Below, piece after piece: positions 51,713-59,779 of a DNA stretch of 64,000 nucleotides. The stretch's first letter is position 1; each line of letters begins with the position of its first letter. Origin of the DNA: Limimaricola sp027213785 (lineage in GTDB: Bacteria > Pseudomonadota > Alphaproteobacteria > Rhodobacterales > Rhodobacteraceae); NCBI RefSeq assembly GCF_050847355.1, contig NZ_CP193755.1, positions 3,038,001-3,102,000 on the forward strand, in the 5' to 3' direction. The translations under genes and the position numbers were made by a program. The notes under the pieces were generated by a model. The model was not told the DNA's origin, did not search any database, and saw only the letters and a list, made by a program, of their open reading frames with translations.

Positions 51713-53356
51713 TTACATCTTATCAGTCGCCGCCTCGCCCAAGGCCTCAACTCCCCGTTCGGCCAGAAGCCGGTCGAGCCAGTCGGGATCCATCTCGGGC
51801 ACCGAGGACAGCAGCAGGTCGGTGTAGGGGTGGTGCGGCGGCGTGAACATCTCGGTCTTGGGACCCTGCTCGATCACCCGGCCCTCCTTCATCACCACCA
51901 CCTCGTCGGCGATCGCCTTCACCGTGGCGAGGTCGTGGGTGATGAACATGTAGCTCAGCCCGAGCTCGTCCTGCAGCCGGGCGAGGAGCTTGAGGATTCC
52001 CTCGGCCACCAGCTGGTCGAGCGCGCTCGTCACCTCGTCGCAGATGATCAGCCGCGGCTCGGCGGCGAGCGCGCGGGCGATGCCGACGCGCTGCTTCTGC
52101 CCGCCCGACAACTCGCCCGGCAGCCGGTCGCGGTAGATGGCGGGGTCGAGCTCGATCTGCTCGAGCAGATCGTCGACGCGGGCCGCCAGCCGGCGCCCCT
52201 TGAGCCCGGAATAGAACCGCACCGGCCGCCCGACGATCTGCGCGATGCTCTGGCGCGGGTTCAGCGCGGTATCGGCCATCTGGTAGATCATCTGGATCTG
52301 CCGCAGCTGGTCCTTGGAGCGCTGGCGGTAGCTCGGCGGCAGCGCCTCGCCCTCGAAGCGCACCACACCGCTCCTTGGCGGCAGCAGCCCGGTGATCACC
52401 CGCGCCGTCGTCGACTTGCCCGAGCCGCTCTCGCCCACCACCGCCACGGTGCGGCCGGGATGGATGTCGAAGCTCACCTCGTTCAACACGACCTGTTCGC
52501 CGTAAGCCGCCGTCACCCCCTCGACCGCCAAGATCGGCACGCTCTCCGGGCCGGGCTTCGGCTTTTCGGGGCGGTGATAGCCGCGCACCGCCCAGAGCGA
52601 CTTGGTGTAGTCCTCGCGCGGTGCATCGAGCATCTCGCGCGTCGGCGCGGTCTCGACCTCGTCGCCCCGGAGCAGCACCTTGATGCGGTCGGCCATCTGC
52701 GCCACCACCGCGAGGTCGTGGGTGATGTAGATCGCCGAGGTGCCGAACTGGTCGACGATGTCGCGGATCGCCGCCAGCACCTCGATCTGGGTGGTCACGT
52801 CGAGCGCGGTGGTCGGCTCGTCGAAGATGATCAGGTCGGGGCGGCAGGACATCGCCATCGCGGTCATCGCGCGCTGCAACTGCCCGCCCGAGACCTGGTG
52901 CGGATAGCGAAAGCCGATCTCCTCGGGGTTGGGAAGCCTGAGCTTGGCATAAAGCTCGATCGCGTCCTCGATGCTTTCGCCCCGGTCCTGCACGCCGTGG
53001 CGCACCGGTGCCTCGACATGCTGGTCGATCAGCTTGTGGGCGGGGTTGAAACTCGCCGCCGCCGATTGCGCGACATAGGCGATGCGGCGGCCCAGCATCG
53101 AGCGCTTCTCCTCGGTCGAGGCGTTCATCAGGTCGATGCCGTCGAACATCACCGAGCCGCCCGAGATCCGCACCCCGTCGCGCACATAGCCCATCGCGGC
53201 GAGGCCCAGCGTCGATTTGCCGGCCCCGGATTCGCCGATCAGCCCCAGCACCTCGCCCCGGCCCAGCGTCAGGTCGACGCCGTTGATGATCGGGTGCCAC
53301 TCCTCGTCCGAGCGGCCCTCGATCCGCAGGTCGCGGATTTCCAGAAGCGGCGTCAC
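51713..53356 (-). CDS. Peptide ABC transporter ATPase with two nucleotide-binding domains
   Basis: A 547-residue protein carrying both ATPase domains of a Dpp/Opp-type importer in one chain. The first has Walker A LIGESGAGKSTLG, signature VSGGQLQRAM and Walker B LIIFDEPTTALD. The second has VVGESGSGKSTTAR, LSGGQKQRVGIARAL and LIICDEVTSALD. Each is followed by the oligopeptide C-terminal extension (HHPYTDLLLSSVPEM in the second). Translation probably starts at the GTG (53354-53356), which overlaps the permease stop codon (GTGA). In many systems these are two genes (DppD/DppF); here they are fused. Confidence 0.95.
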   Translation of the reverse strand: MTPLLEIRDLRIEGRSDEEWHPIINGVDLTLGRGEVLGLIGESGAGKSTLGLAAMGYVRDGVRISGGSVMFDGIDLMNASTEEKRSMLGRRIAYVAQSAAASFNPAHKLIDQHVEAPVRHGVQDRGESIEDAIELYAKLRLPNPEEIGFRYPHQVSGGQLQRAMTAMAMSCRPDLIIFDEPTTALDVTTQIEVLAAIRDIVDQFGTSAIYITHDLAVVAQMADRIKVLLRGDEVETAPTREMLDAPREDYTKSLWAVRGYHRPEKPKPGPESVPILAVEGVTAAYGEQVVLNEVSFDIHPGRTVAVVGESGSGKSTTARVITGLLPPRSGVVRFEGEALPPSYRQRSKDQLRQIQMIYQMADTALNPRQSIAQIVGRPVRFYSGLKGRRLAARVDDLLEQIELDPAIYRDRLPGELSGGQKQRVGIARALAAEPRLIICDEVTSALDQLVAEGILKLLARLQDELGLSYMFITHDLATVKAIADEVVVMKEGRVIEQGPKTEMFTPPHHPYTDLLLSSVPEMDPDWLDRLLAERGVEALGEAATDKM

Positions 53357-54525
53357 GATTTCAGCCCCGACGCGCGGTGCAGCATCCAGTCCACCACGAA
53401 GTTCACCCCCACGGTCAGGATCGCGATGGCCAGCGCCGGCAGCAGCGGCGCCAGCGCCACCATCGGCGCGAAGGCCGCGAAATTGATGAACTGCGCGAGG
53501 TCGCGGACCATGGTGCCCCAATCCGCCAGCGGCGGCTGGATGCCGACCCCGAGGAAGGACAGCGAGGCGATGGTCAGGAACACGAAGCAGAACCGCAGCC
53601 CGAACTCGGCCAGAAGCGGTGCCATGGCGTTGGGCAGGATCTCGCGGAACACGAGATGGCCCATTCCCTCGCCCCTGAGCTTCGCGGCCTCGACGTAATC
53701 CATCACCACGATGCCGATGCCGACCGAGCGGGCGAGGCGGAACACCCGCGTGCTGTCGATCACCGCGATGATCAGCACCATGTAGAAGGTGAGCAGCCCG
53801 CGCGCGCCATCGGCCCAGACCGAGGCGATGGTGAGCAGCAAGAGCGCGAAGATCAGCGACGGGATCGCCATCAGCACGTCGACGCCCCGGCTCAGCACCT
53901 GATCGAGCCAGCCGCCGACAACGGCGGCCAGAAGCCCCAGCGAGCCACCGAGAAAGAAGGCTAGAAGCGTTGTCGCGAAGGCGAGGCCCACGGTGTTCTG
54001 CGCCCCGTAGATCAGCCGCGAGAGGATGTCGCGGCCGATCCGGTCGGTGCCCAGCGGAAAGGCCGGGTCGCCGCCCATCGCCGGATCGCCGCCCGGCACC
54101 ACGTTGGCCGCGCCCAGCACCGCCTCCTGCCCGTGCGGGGCGATCCAGCCCGCGAAGATCGCGACGAAGGCGTAGATCAGGATCACGAGGATGCCGAAGG
54201 CCGCCGTCAGCGGCATCTTGCGGAACTGCCGCTTCAGCCTCTCGGGCCCGAGATGGCGCCCGGCAAGACGGAACAGGAAGGCCGCGACCGCGCAGATCGC
54301 AAAGCCCATCACCGCCCAGCGGAAATACACCGCCCCCGGCTTCATCCACAGCCAGATCCCGGCCGCGATGGCGGCGAGCGCCAGCGCGTAGCCGAAGGCC
54401 ACGCCATAGGACATGTCGCGGTAGCGCGGCGCGTTGCCGCTGAGCCTGCGCGCCGCCCAGAGACCGATCCAGGCCAGCGCCGCGATGGCGGCAAGCGCGC
54501 CGAGGAGCCAGATCCAGAGACTCAT
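53353..54525 (-). CDS. Peptide ABC transporter permease (DppC-like) with extra N-terminal membrane segments
   Basis: A 390-residue permease. The C-terminal 270 residues form the standard BPD permease domain, with DPAFPLGTDRIGRDILSRLIYG and the ATPase-contact segment DYVEAAKLRGEGMGHLVFREILPN (EAA motif). The first about 110 residues add three further hydrophobic segments (LWIWLLGALAAIAALAWIGL, FGYALALAAIAAGIWLWM, WAVMGFAICAVAAFLF), giving a longer protein than the usual about 290-300. The start ATG at 54525 overlaps the preceding stop (ATGA). The other permease and fused ATPase are its partners. Confidence 0.93.
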   Translation of the reverse strand: MSLWIWLLGALAAIAALAWIGLWAARRLSGNAPRYRDMSYGVAFGYALALAAIAAGIWLWMKPGAVYFRWAVMGFAICAVAAFLFRLAGRHLGPERLKRQFRKMPLTAAFGILVILIYAFVAIFAGWIAPHGQEAVLGAANVVPGGDPAMGGDPAFPLGTDRIGRDILSRLIYGAQNTVGLAFATTLLAFFLGGSLGLLAAVVGGWLDQVLSRGVDVLMAIPSLIFALLLLTIASVWADGARGLLTFYMVLIIAVIDSTRVFRLARSVGIGIVVMDYVEAAKLRGEGMGHLVFREILPNAMAPLLAEFGLRFCFVFLTIASLSFLGVGIQPPLADWGTMVRDLAQFINFAAFAPMVALAPLLPALAIAILTVGVNFVVDWMLHRASGLKS

Positions 54526-55505
54526 TTCGGGTGCCTCAGACGCGGGTTCGAGATGATCGACAGGATGTCGGCGGTGAGGTTCAGCAAGATGTAGGCAGCG
54601 GCAAAGATCAGGCAGCAGGCCTGCACCACCGGGATGTCGCGCAGCTTCACGCTGTCGACGAAGAGCTGGCCGATGCCGGGATAGACGAAGACCACCTCGA
54701 CCACGACGACGCCGGTGACGAGATAGGCGAGGTTGAGCGCCACCACGTTGACGATCGGCGCCAGCGCGTTCGGCAGCGCGTGGCGCCAGATCACCCGCAG
54801 CGGCCGCATCCCCTTGAGCCGGGCCATCTCGATATAGGGCTGCGCCATCAGGTTGAGGATCGCGGCCCGGGTCATCCGCATCATGTGCGCGGTGACCACC
54901 AGCGTCAGGGTCAGGGCCGGCAGCAGGGTCTTTTCCAGCCTTTCGCCGAAGCTCATCCCGGGAAAGATGTTCGACAGCGACGGCAGCACCGGGTTCACGA
55001 CGGCGAACAGCAGGATCAGGATGTAGGCCACGAAGAATTCGGGGCTGGAGATCGAGGACAGCGTCGCGATGTTGGCGCCCTTGTCGAAGGCGGTATCGCG
55101 CCACAGCGCCGCGAGGATGCCGAGGCCCACCGCCAGCGGCACGGCGATGGCCGCCGTCACGCCCGCGAGAAACATGGTGTTGGCGAAACGCGGCCCGATC
55201 TGCGCCAGCACCGTGGCCGAGGGGTCGACCCGGCCCGTGAAGCTCGCGAAATTCGCCTGCGCGAAGCTGACGCCGAGATCACCGCGCGCCGCGTCCCAGA
55301 GCCACTGCGCGTAGCGGACCGGCAACGGCTGATCGAGACCGAGCTGGGTGCGGATCGCGGCGACCGCCTCGGGCGTCGCGGACTGGCCCAGCACGGCCTG
55401 CGCGAAATCGCCGGGGAGCAGATTCACCGCGCCGAAGATCACCGCCGAGACGATGAGCAGCGTCAACAGGCCAAGCGCCAGACGCTGCAGAACGATACGG
55501 ATCAC
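54522..55505 (-). CDS. Peptide ABC transporter permease (DppB-like)
   Basis: A 327-residue permease with the family N-terminus VIRIVLQRLALGLLTLLIVS and AVNLLPGDFAQAVLGQSATP, six membrane segments and the EAA-type loop YIEMARLKGMRPLRVIWRHALPN. It is the first gene of the importer operon. The annotated GTG at 55503-55505 is only 1-2 nt after GGGGAG. A TTG at 55512-55514, three codons upstream, is better spaced from AGGGGAGAG and may be the true start. A possible promoter (TTTACA/TAACCT) lies about 85-110 bp upstream. Confidence 0.92.
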   Translation of the reverse strand: MIRIVLQRLALGLLTLLIVSAVIFGAVNLLPGDFAQAVLGQSATPEAVAAIRTQLGLDQPLPVRYAQWLWDAARGDLGVSFAQANFASFTGRVDPSATVLAQIGPRFANTMFLAGVTAAIAVPLAVGLGILAALWRDTAFDKGANIATLSSISSPEFFVAYILILLFAVVNPVLPSLSNIFPGMSFGERLEKTLLPALTLTLVVTAHMMRMTRAAILNLMAQPYIEMARLKGMRPLRVIWRHALPNALAPIVNVVALNLAYLVTGVVVVEVVFVYPGIGQLFVDSVKLRDIPVVQACCLIFAAAYILLNLTADILSIISNPRLRHPK

Positions 55506-55556
55506 GCTCCCCAAACTGCCGTGCTCTCCCCTGGGACCCGGGATGCGGGTCGCTGC

Positions 55557-55572
55557 GGTGCGGTTCCGCACC
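55557..55572 (-). other. Leader hairpin of the peptide importer operon
   Basis: GGTGCGG (55557-55563) and CCGCACC (55566-55572) pair exactly around 2 nt. It lies in the predicted leader downstream of the possible promoter, or could be a weak end for pip transcripts; no U-tract follows. Confidence 0.4.
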
Positions 55573-55587
55573 TTCTTGATTGCGGTC

Positions 55588-55615
55588 AGGTTAGCGAAGC
55601 CTCGGAATCTGTAAA
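55588..55615 (-). promoter_or_regulatory. Possible promoter of the peptide importer operon
   Basis: Minus strand TTTACA (55615-55610), 16-bp spacer, TAACCT (55593-55588). This AT-richer stretch is the only plausible promoter in the 136-bp gap after pip. Confidence 0.35.
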
Positions 55616-55641
55616 GCCTTGTGGTGATTACCCAACGTCGC

Positions 55642-56634
55642 CTAGCCGAAGATCGGCCCGTCATTGCCCCGGCCCAGCGCGTCGGTGGCGCGCACCAGCT
55701 CGGCCGAGATGCCCGGCTCCGACAGCGCGTGACCGGCGCGCGGGATCATCCTGAGCGTGGCGGCGGGCCAGCGCGCGACGAGGCTGTGCGCCCCGGCGGG
55801 CGGGCAGATCATGTCGTAGCGCCCCTGCACGATCAGCCCGGGGATCTGCGCGATCCTGCCCATCCGTTCGAGGATGCCCTGCCCCGGCGCAAGAAAGCCG
55901 CGATTGTGGAAGTAATGGTTCTCCAGCCGGGCAAAGGCGCGGGCGTATTCGGCGGGACCGTCGCCCAGCGGCCCGTCATTGTCGATCGAGGCCAGGGCGT
56001 TCTCCCAAGAGGCCCAGCTGCGGGCATGGCGCAGCTCGCAGCCCGCATCGCCCGAGAACAGCCGCCGGTGATAGGCGCCGATCAGGTCGTCATGCTCGGC
56101 CTCCGGGATCGGCGCGGTGAAGCGCTGCCACAGCTCGGGCCAGAACTGCCCGGCGCCGCCGCCATAGAACCACTGCAACTCGGGCTCGGTCATCAGGAAC
56201 ACGCCGCGCAGGATCAGCGCCGCGGCCCGCTCGGGGTGGGTCTGCGCGTAGATCAGCGCCAGCGTCGCGCCCCATGAGCCGCCGAACAGCACCCAGCGCT
56301 CGATCCCGAGCATCTCGCGGATATGCTCCATGTCGGAGACCAGATGCCACGTCGTGTTGGCCTCGACGCTGGCATGCGGGCGCGAGCGGCCGCAGCCGCG
56401 CTGGTCGAACAGGATCACCCGCCAGGCCGAGGCGTCGAAATAGCGCCGCATCGCCGGCGAACAGCCGCCGCCCGGGCCGCCATGCAGCACCACGACCGGC
56501 TTGCCGTCCGGGTTGCCGCATTGCTCGACATAGATCCGGTGCCCGTCGCCGACATCGACCATGCGCTGGTCGAAGGGCTCGACGGGGGGATGAAGATGCG
56601 CGATGGCGCGACGGTGACCTGAGACCTTGTCCAT
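55642..56634 (-). CDS. pip: Proline iminopeptidase
   Basis: A 330-residue alpha/beta-hydrolase of the S33 family that removes N-terminal proline from peptides. The oxyanion motif HGGPGGGCSP, nucleophile Ser in FGGSWGATLALIYA, acid in VQGRYDMICPP and His in IPRAGHALSEP make up the catalytic site. The start MDKVSGHRRAIAHLHPP at 56634 is preferred over an upstream ATG at 56655. A TATATA -10 element inside CCTATATAGG, 9-14 bp before the ATG, implies a very short leader. It is divergent from ubiG. It could process proline-containing peptides taken up by the neighbouring importer. Confidence 0.95.
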   Translation of the reverse strand: MDKVSGHRRAIAHLHPPVEPFDQRMVDVGDGHRIYVEQCGNPDGKPVVVLHGGPGGGCSPAMRRYFDASAWRVILFDQRGCGRSRPHASVEANTTWHLVSDMEHIREMLGIERWVLFGGSWGATLALIYAQTHPERAAALILRGVFLMTEPELQWFYGGGAGQFWPELWQRFTAPIPEAEHDDLIGAYHRRLFSGDAGCELRHARSWASWENALASIDNDGPLGDGPAEYARAFARLENHYFHNRGFLAPGQGILERMGRIAQIPGLIVQGRYDMICPPAGAHSLVARWPAATLRMIPRAGHALSEPGISAELVRATDALGRGNDGPIFG

Positions 56635-56697
56635 GCCCGACCTATATAGGCACAAGCATCATGCCGTCACCCGCCCGCGACGAAGAAGGACCGAAAC

Positions 56698-57465
56698 ATG
56701 CCGCAGACCGATCCCGCCCGCTCCACCGTCGATGCGCAGGAGGTCGCCAAGTTCGAGGCGATGGCCGCCGAATGGTGGGACGAGAACGGCAAGTTCAAGC
56801 CGCTGCACATGCTCAACCCGTGCCGGCTGGGCTACATCACCGACCAGATCGCGGCGCAGTTCGACCGCGATCTTTCGGCGAAGACACCGTTCGAGGGTCT
56901 GCGGATTCTCGACATCGGCTGCGGCGGCGGGCTGTTGTGCGAACCGATGGCGCGGTTGGGCGCGACGGTGGTGGGTGCCGACGCGGCCGAACGCAACATC
57001 CCCGTGGCACGGCTCCATGCAGAGCAGTCGGGGCTCGAGATCGACTACCGCCACACCACCGCCGAGGCGATGGCCGAGGCGGGCGAGCGGTTCGATGTGG
57101 TGCTCAACATGGAGGTGGTCGAGCACGTCGCCTCGCCGATCGACTACCTCAGCGCCTGCCATGACCTGCTAAAGCCCGGGGGCCTGCACATCTGCTCGAC
57201 CCTGAACCGCAACGCCAAGAGCTTCGGCATGGCGATCCTCGGCGCGGAATGGGTGATGCGCTGGCTGCCCAAGGGCACGCATGACTGGAAGAAGTTCATC
57301 ACCCCCGACGAGCTCTACGACCTGCTCAGGCGCGCCGGGCTGACGCCGGTGGACCGCAAGGGCATGGTGTTCAACCCGATCTCCTGGAGCTGGTCGCTCT
57401 CGGAGCGCGACCTCTCGGTCAACTACGTCACCGCGAGCCTGCGGCCCGAGCGCGTCACGCTCTAA
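56698..57465 (+). CDS. ubiG: Ubiquinone biosynthesis O-methyltransferase UbiG
   Basis: UbiG performs both O-methylations in ubiquinone synthesis. The 255-residue protein has the typical N-terminus STVDAQEVAKFEAMAAEWWD, the SAM-binding motif ILDIGCGGGLLCEPMARLGA, VGADAAERNI, VLNMEVVEHV and the late GTHDWKKFITPDEL segment unique to UbiG. The ATG at 56698 follows AAGAAGGACC. It is divergent from pip and overlaps the convergent marR stop by 4 bp. The 63-bp divergent gap must hold both promoters. Confidence 0.96.
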   Translation: MPQTDPARSTVDAQEVAKFEAMAAEWWDENGKFKPLHMLNPCRLGYITDQIAAQFDRDLSAKTPFEGLRILDIGCGGGLLCEPMARLGATVVGADAAERNIPVARLHAEQSGLEIDYRHTTAEAMAEAGERFDVVLNMEVVEHVASPIDYLSACHDLLKPGGLHICSTLNRNAKSFGMAILGAEWVMRWLPKGTHDWKKFITPDELYDLLRRAGLTPVDRKGMVFNPISWSWSLSERDLSVNYVTASLRPERVTL

Positions 57466-57905
57466 TCCACGTCCGAAAGCCTCAGCCTGAGCTCGCGCAG
57501 CACCGGCAGCGCGGCGCGGGCCCGCTCGGCGCCGACCCGTTCGACCACGTCAGAGACGATCGGCGTGATCGCGGCGACGGCGGCGTTGCGCGCCTCAAGC
57601 CCGGCCGGGCTGATCGCCACCATCTTGCGGCGCGCATCGTCCCAGTCGGGACGGATATGCACCCAGCCCGCCCATTCGAGCTTGCCCAGCGTGTTGGTCA
57701 TCGCCCCGCGCGTCAGGTGAAAGGTCTTGGCGAGCTGCGCCGGGCTGCGCTCGGACCCCGAGAAGGCGAGGTGGTTCAGCACCGAGAAATGCGACAGTTC
57801 CATGCCCTTGGGCAGCACCTTCGACATGGTGTTGCGCGCCAGCTGGTCGACGGCCAGGATCTCGCTGAACAGCGTGATGGCGAGATTGTCGAGAGGCTGG
57901 CTCAT
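57462..57905 (-). CDS. MarR family transcriptional regulator
   Basis: A 147-residue winged-helix regulator. The DNA-binding part is SPAQLAKTFHLTRGAMTNTLGKLEWAGWVHIR with the wing DWDDARRKMVAISPAG. Helices at both ends form the dimer. The ligand and targets are unknown. Its start overlaps the stop of the nitrilase gene as ATGA, so it is the last gene of comF-grxC-nit-marR, and might regulate that operon in response to an oxidised or aromatic compound. The stop is in a convergent 4-bp overlap with ubiG. Confidence 0.92.
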   Translation of the reverse strand: MSQPLDNLAITLFSEILAVDQLARNTMSKVLPKGMELSHFSVLNHLAFSGSERSPAQLAKTFHLTRGAMTNTLGKLEWAGWVHIRPDWDDARRKMVAISPAGLEARNAAVAAITPIVSDVVERVGAERARAALPVLRELRLRLSDVD

Positions 57906-58738
57906 GCGGGTCCTTCATAGGGGCGGTCATGCGCGAGCGAGGGCACCCGCCGTCTCGCTTGTGCCACTTCGGCCATGTCCAGATCAACGATGCTGATACC
58001 GGCGGCCGTGCCGGCATCGGCGATCACCGCGCCCCATGGATCCACCGCGAGGCTGTGGCCCCATGTCTCCCGGGCCCGGCCCTCGGTCGTGGCGTGGCGC
58101 CCGCTCTGCGCCGCCGCCAGCACGTAGCAGCCGGTCTCGATGGCGCGGGCCCGCAGCAGCGTTTCCCAATGCGCGGCGCCGGTGACCGGGGAAAAGGCGC
58201 TGGGCACCAGCAGGATCTCGGCCCCGGCCTGCGCCAGCGCCCGGTAGAGATGCGGAAACCGCACATCGTAGCAGATGGTCAGCCCGATCCTGCCCAACGG
58301 TGTCTCGGCCAGCACCGCGCGATCGCCGGGGCGGTATCCGGCGGATTCGCGGTAGGTCTCGGTCTCGCTGACCTCGACATCGAACATGTGGATCTTGTCG
58401 TAGCGGGCATGGATGCCGCCATCGGGCCCGATCAGCAGCGAGCGGTTGGCAAAGCGCCCATCCGCGTCCCCGGTCTTCACCGCGATCGAGCCGAGCGACA
58501 GCCAGATGCCCGCCCGCGCCGCCTCGTCGCGCATCGCCGCGAGCATCGGATCCTCGGCCTCGTGCCGCAGCACCGCGAGCTGCCGCGCCCGGCTGGCCGA
58601 GACGCAATTGGAGACCTCGGGCGTGCAGACGAGCTTTGCGCCCTGCGCCACCGCCTCGCGGACCATCCCGCGCAGCGCCTGGACGTTCTGCGCCGGATCG
58701 TCCGAGGCGGTGAACTGCAGGAGCGCGGCGCGGGTCAC
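57902..58738 (-). CDS. Nitrilase-family carbon-nitrogen hydrolase (Nit1-like)
   Basis: A 278-residue amidase with the Glu-Lys-Cys triad: Glu41 (VCTPEVSNC), Lys115 (ARYDKIHMFD) and Cys156 (ICYDVRFPHLYR). These motifs and the length match the Nit/NitFhit group, which includes deaminated-glutathione amidase. With a glutaredoxin upstream, repair of damaged glutathione is a sensible but unproven role. Translation starts at a GTG (58736-58738) overlapping the grxC stop (GTGA), and its stop overlaps marR (ATGA). Confidence 0.92.
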   Translation of the reverse strand: MTRAALLQFTASDDPAQNVQALRGMVREAVAQGAKLVCTPEVSNCVSASRARQLAVLRHEAEDPMLAAMRDEAARAGIWLSLGSIAVKTGDADGRFANRSLLIGPDGGIHARYDKIHMFDVEVSETETYRESAGYRPGDRAVLAETPLGRIGLTICYDVRFPHLYRALAQAGAEILLVPSAFSPVTGAAHWETLLRARAIETGCYVLAAAQSGRHATTEGRARETWGHSLAVDPWGAVIADAGTAAGISIVDLDMAEVAQARRRVPSLAHDRPYEGPA

Positions 58739-59004
58739 TTGCCCAGCATCGGGTCGAGCCCGCCGCGACGGTCGAGAAGCGCCATGTCGTCATAGCCGCC
58801 GACATGGGTGCCGCCGATGAAGATCTGCGGCACGGTGCGGCCGCCATTGGCACGCTGCACCATCTCGGCGCGGCGCTCGGGCTGGGCCACCACGTTGATC
58901 TCGGTATAGCTGACGCCCTTCTGGGCCAGCAGGCGCTTGGCGGCGTGGCAGTAGCCGCAGGTGGGCGAGGTGTAGATCTCGATCTGTGGGGTCGTCTCGG
59001 CCAT
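58735..59004 (-). CDS. grxC: Glutaredoxin 3 (GrxC type)
   Basis: An 89-residue dithiol glutaredoxin. The active site CGYC (Cys16, Cys19) lies in YTSPTCGYCHAAKRLL and is a small change from the common CPYC. RTVPQIFIGGTHVGGYDDM holds the cis-Pro and glutathione-binding GG. It reduces protein disulfides and mixed disulfides with glutathione. I use the ATG at 59002-59004 behind CGGAGAAC; the upstream in-frame ATG at 59037 lies 4 bp from the comF stop. It shares a transcript with comF, nitrilase and marR. Confidence 0.95.
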   Translation of the reverse strand: MAETTPQIEIYTSPTCGYCHAAKRLLAQKGVSYTEINVVAQPERRAEMVQRANGGRTVPQIFIGGTHVGGYDDMALLDRRGGLDPMLGK

Positions 59005-59040
59005 TCGTGTTCTCCGGAAAACAAAGAGGTTTCCCATGAT

Positions 59041-59751
59041 CTAGGCATCCGGAGCGGCGCGGGCCAGTGCGATCACGCAGATCTCTTTCGCCCCAGCGGC
59101 GCGGGCCGCGGCGGCGCAGGCCGCGAGCGTGGCGCCGGAGGTCAGCACGTCGTCGGCGATCAGAACCTCGCGCCCCGCCAGCCGCGCGCCGCGGCGCGGA
59201 TGCGGCACGATCGCCCCGTCGAGCGTCGCGTGGCGGGCACGGGCATCGCCGGACAGGCTGTCGGTCGCGCGGCGCCGCCACAGCGCGTCGGGGCAATGAT
59301 CGAGCCGCAATTCCCGCGCGATGCGCGCGGCCAGCAGCGCCGACTGGTTGTAGCGGCGCTGCCAGAGCCGGCCGCGATGCAGCGGCACCGGCACCACCAG
59401 CATGCCGGGCCGCGCCAGATCCACCGCCGCGCGCGCCATCCAGCGCCCCAGAGGCCGCGCCAGATCGGTGCGGTCGCCATGCTTGAGCGCCAGCGCCAGC
59501 CGCCGCCCGCCATCGCGGTAGCGCAGCACCGCCCGCCCCGCGCGCCATGGCGGCGGGGTGACAAGGCAGGAATCGCAGCGCAGCCCCGGCTCCGCCTCGC
59601 CCGGCAGCGGCCGCGCGCAAAGATCGCAGAGCGCGCCACCGAGGAACGGCGTGTCGCGCCAGCAGGCCCCGCAAAGCCCGTGATCCGCCTCGGTCATTTC
59701 GCCGCAGCCCATGCAGACCGGAGGGTAGATCGCCCTCAACACGCTTTGCAT
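59041..59751 (-). CDS. ComF family phosphoribosyltransferase-like protein
   Basis: A 236-residue ComF/GntX-type protein. Three CxxC pairs near the N-terminus (CMGCG, CGAC, CDLC, CDSC) can bind zinc. The C-terminal phosphoribosyltransferase domain has VPVPLHRGRLWQRRYNQSAL and VLIADDVLTSGATLAACAAA. In naturally competent species ComF aids DNA uptake, but alphaproteobacterial forms lack a known role. It starts at the ATG at 59749-59751, only 28 bp from the divergent methyltransferase-like gene, so promoters overlap coding starts. grxC follows after 36 bp. Confidence 0.93.
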   Translation of the reverse strand: MQSVLRAIYPPVCMGCGEMTEADHGLCGACWRDTPFLGGALCDLCARPLPGEAEPGLRCDSCLVTPPPWRAGRAVLRYRDGGRRLALALKHGDRTDLARPLGRWMARAAVDLARPGMLVVPVPLHRGRLWQRRYNQSALLAARIARELRLDHCPDALWRRRATDSLSGDARARHATLDGAIVPHPRRGARLAGREVLIADDVLTSGATLAACAAAARAAGAKEICVIALARAAPDA

Positions 59752-59773
59752 TCCGGTGCCGCCCCCCTATCTG
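59745..59773 (+). promoter_or_regulatory. Promoter predicting a leaderless methyltransferase-like mRNA
   Basis: TTTGCA (59745-59750), 17-bp spacer, TATCTG (59768-59773). The predicted start, 7 bp after the -10, is 59780: the A of the ATG. The -35 overlaps the comF start codon. Confidence 0.5.
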
Positions 59774-59779
59774 CGGCGG

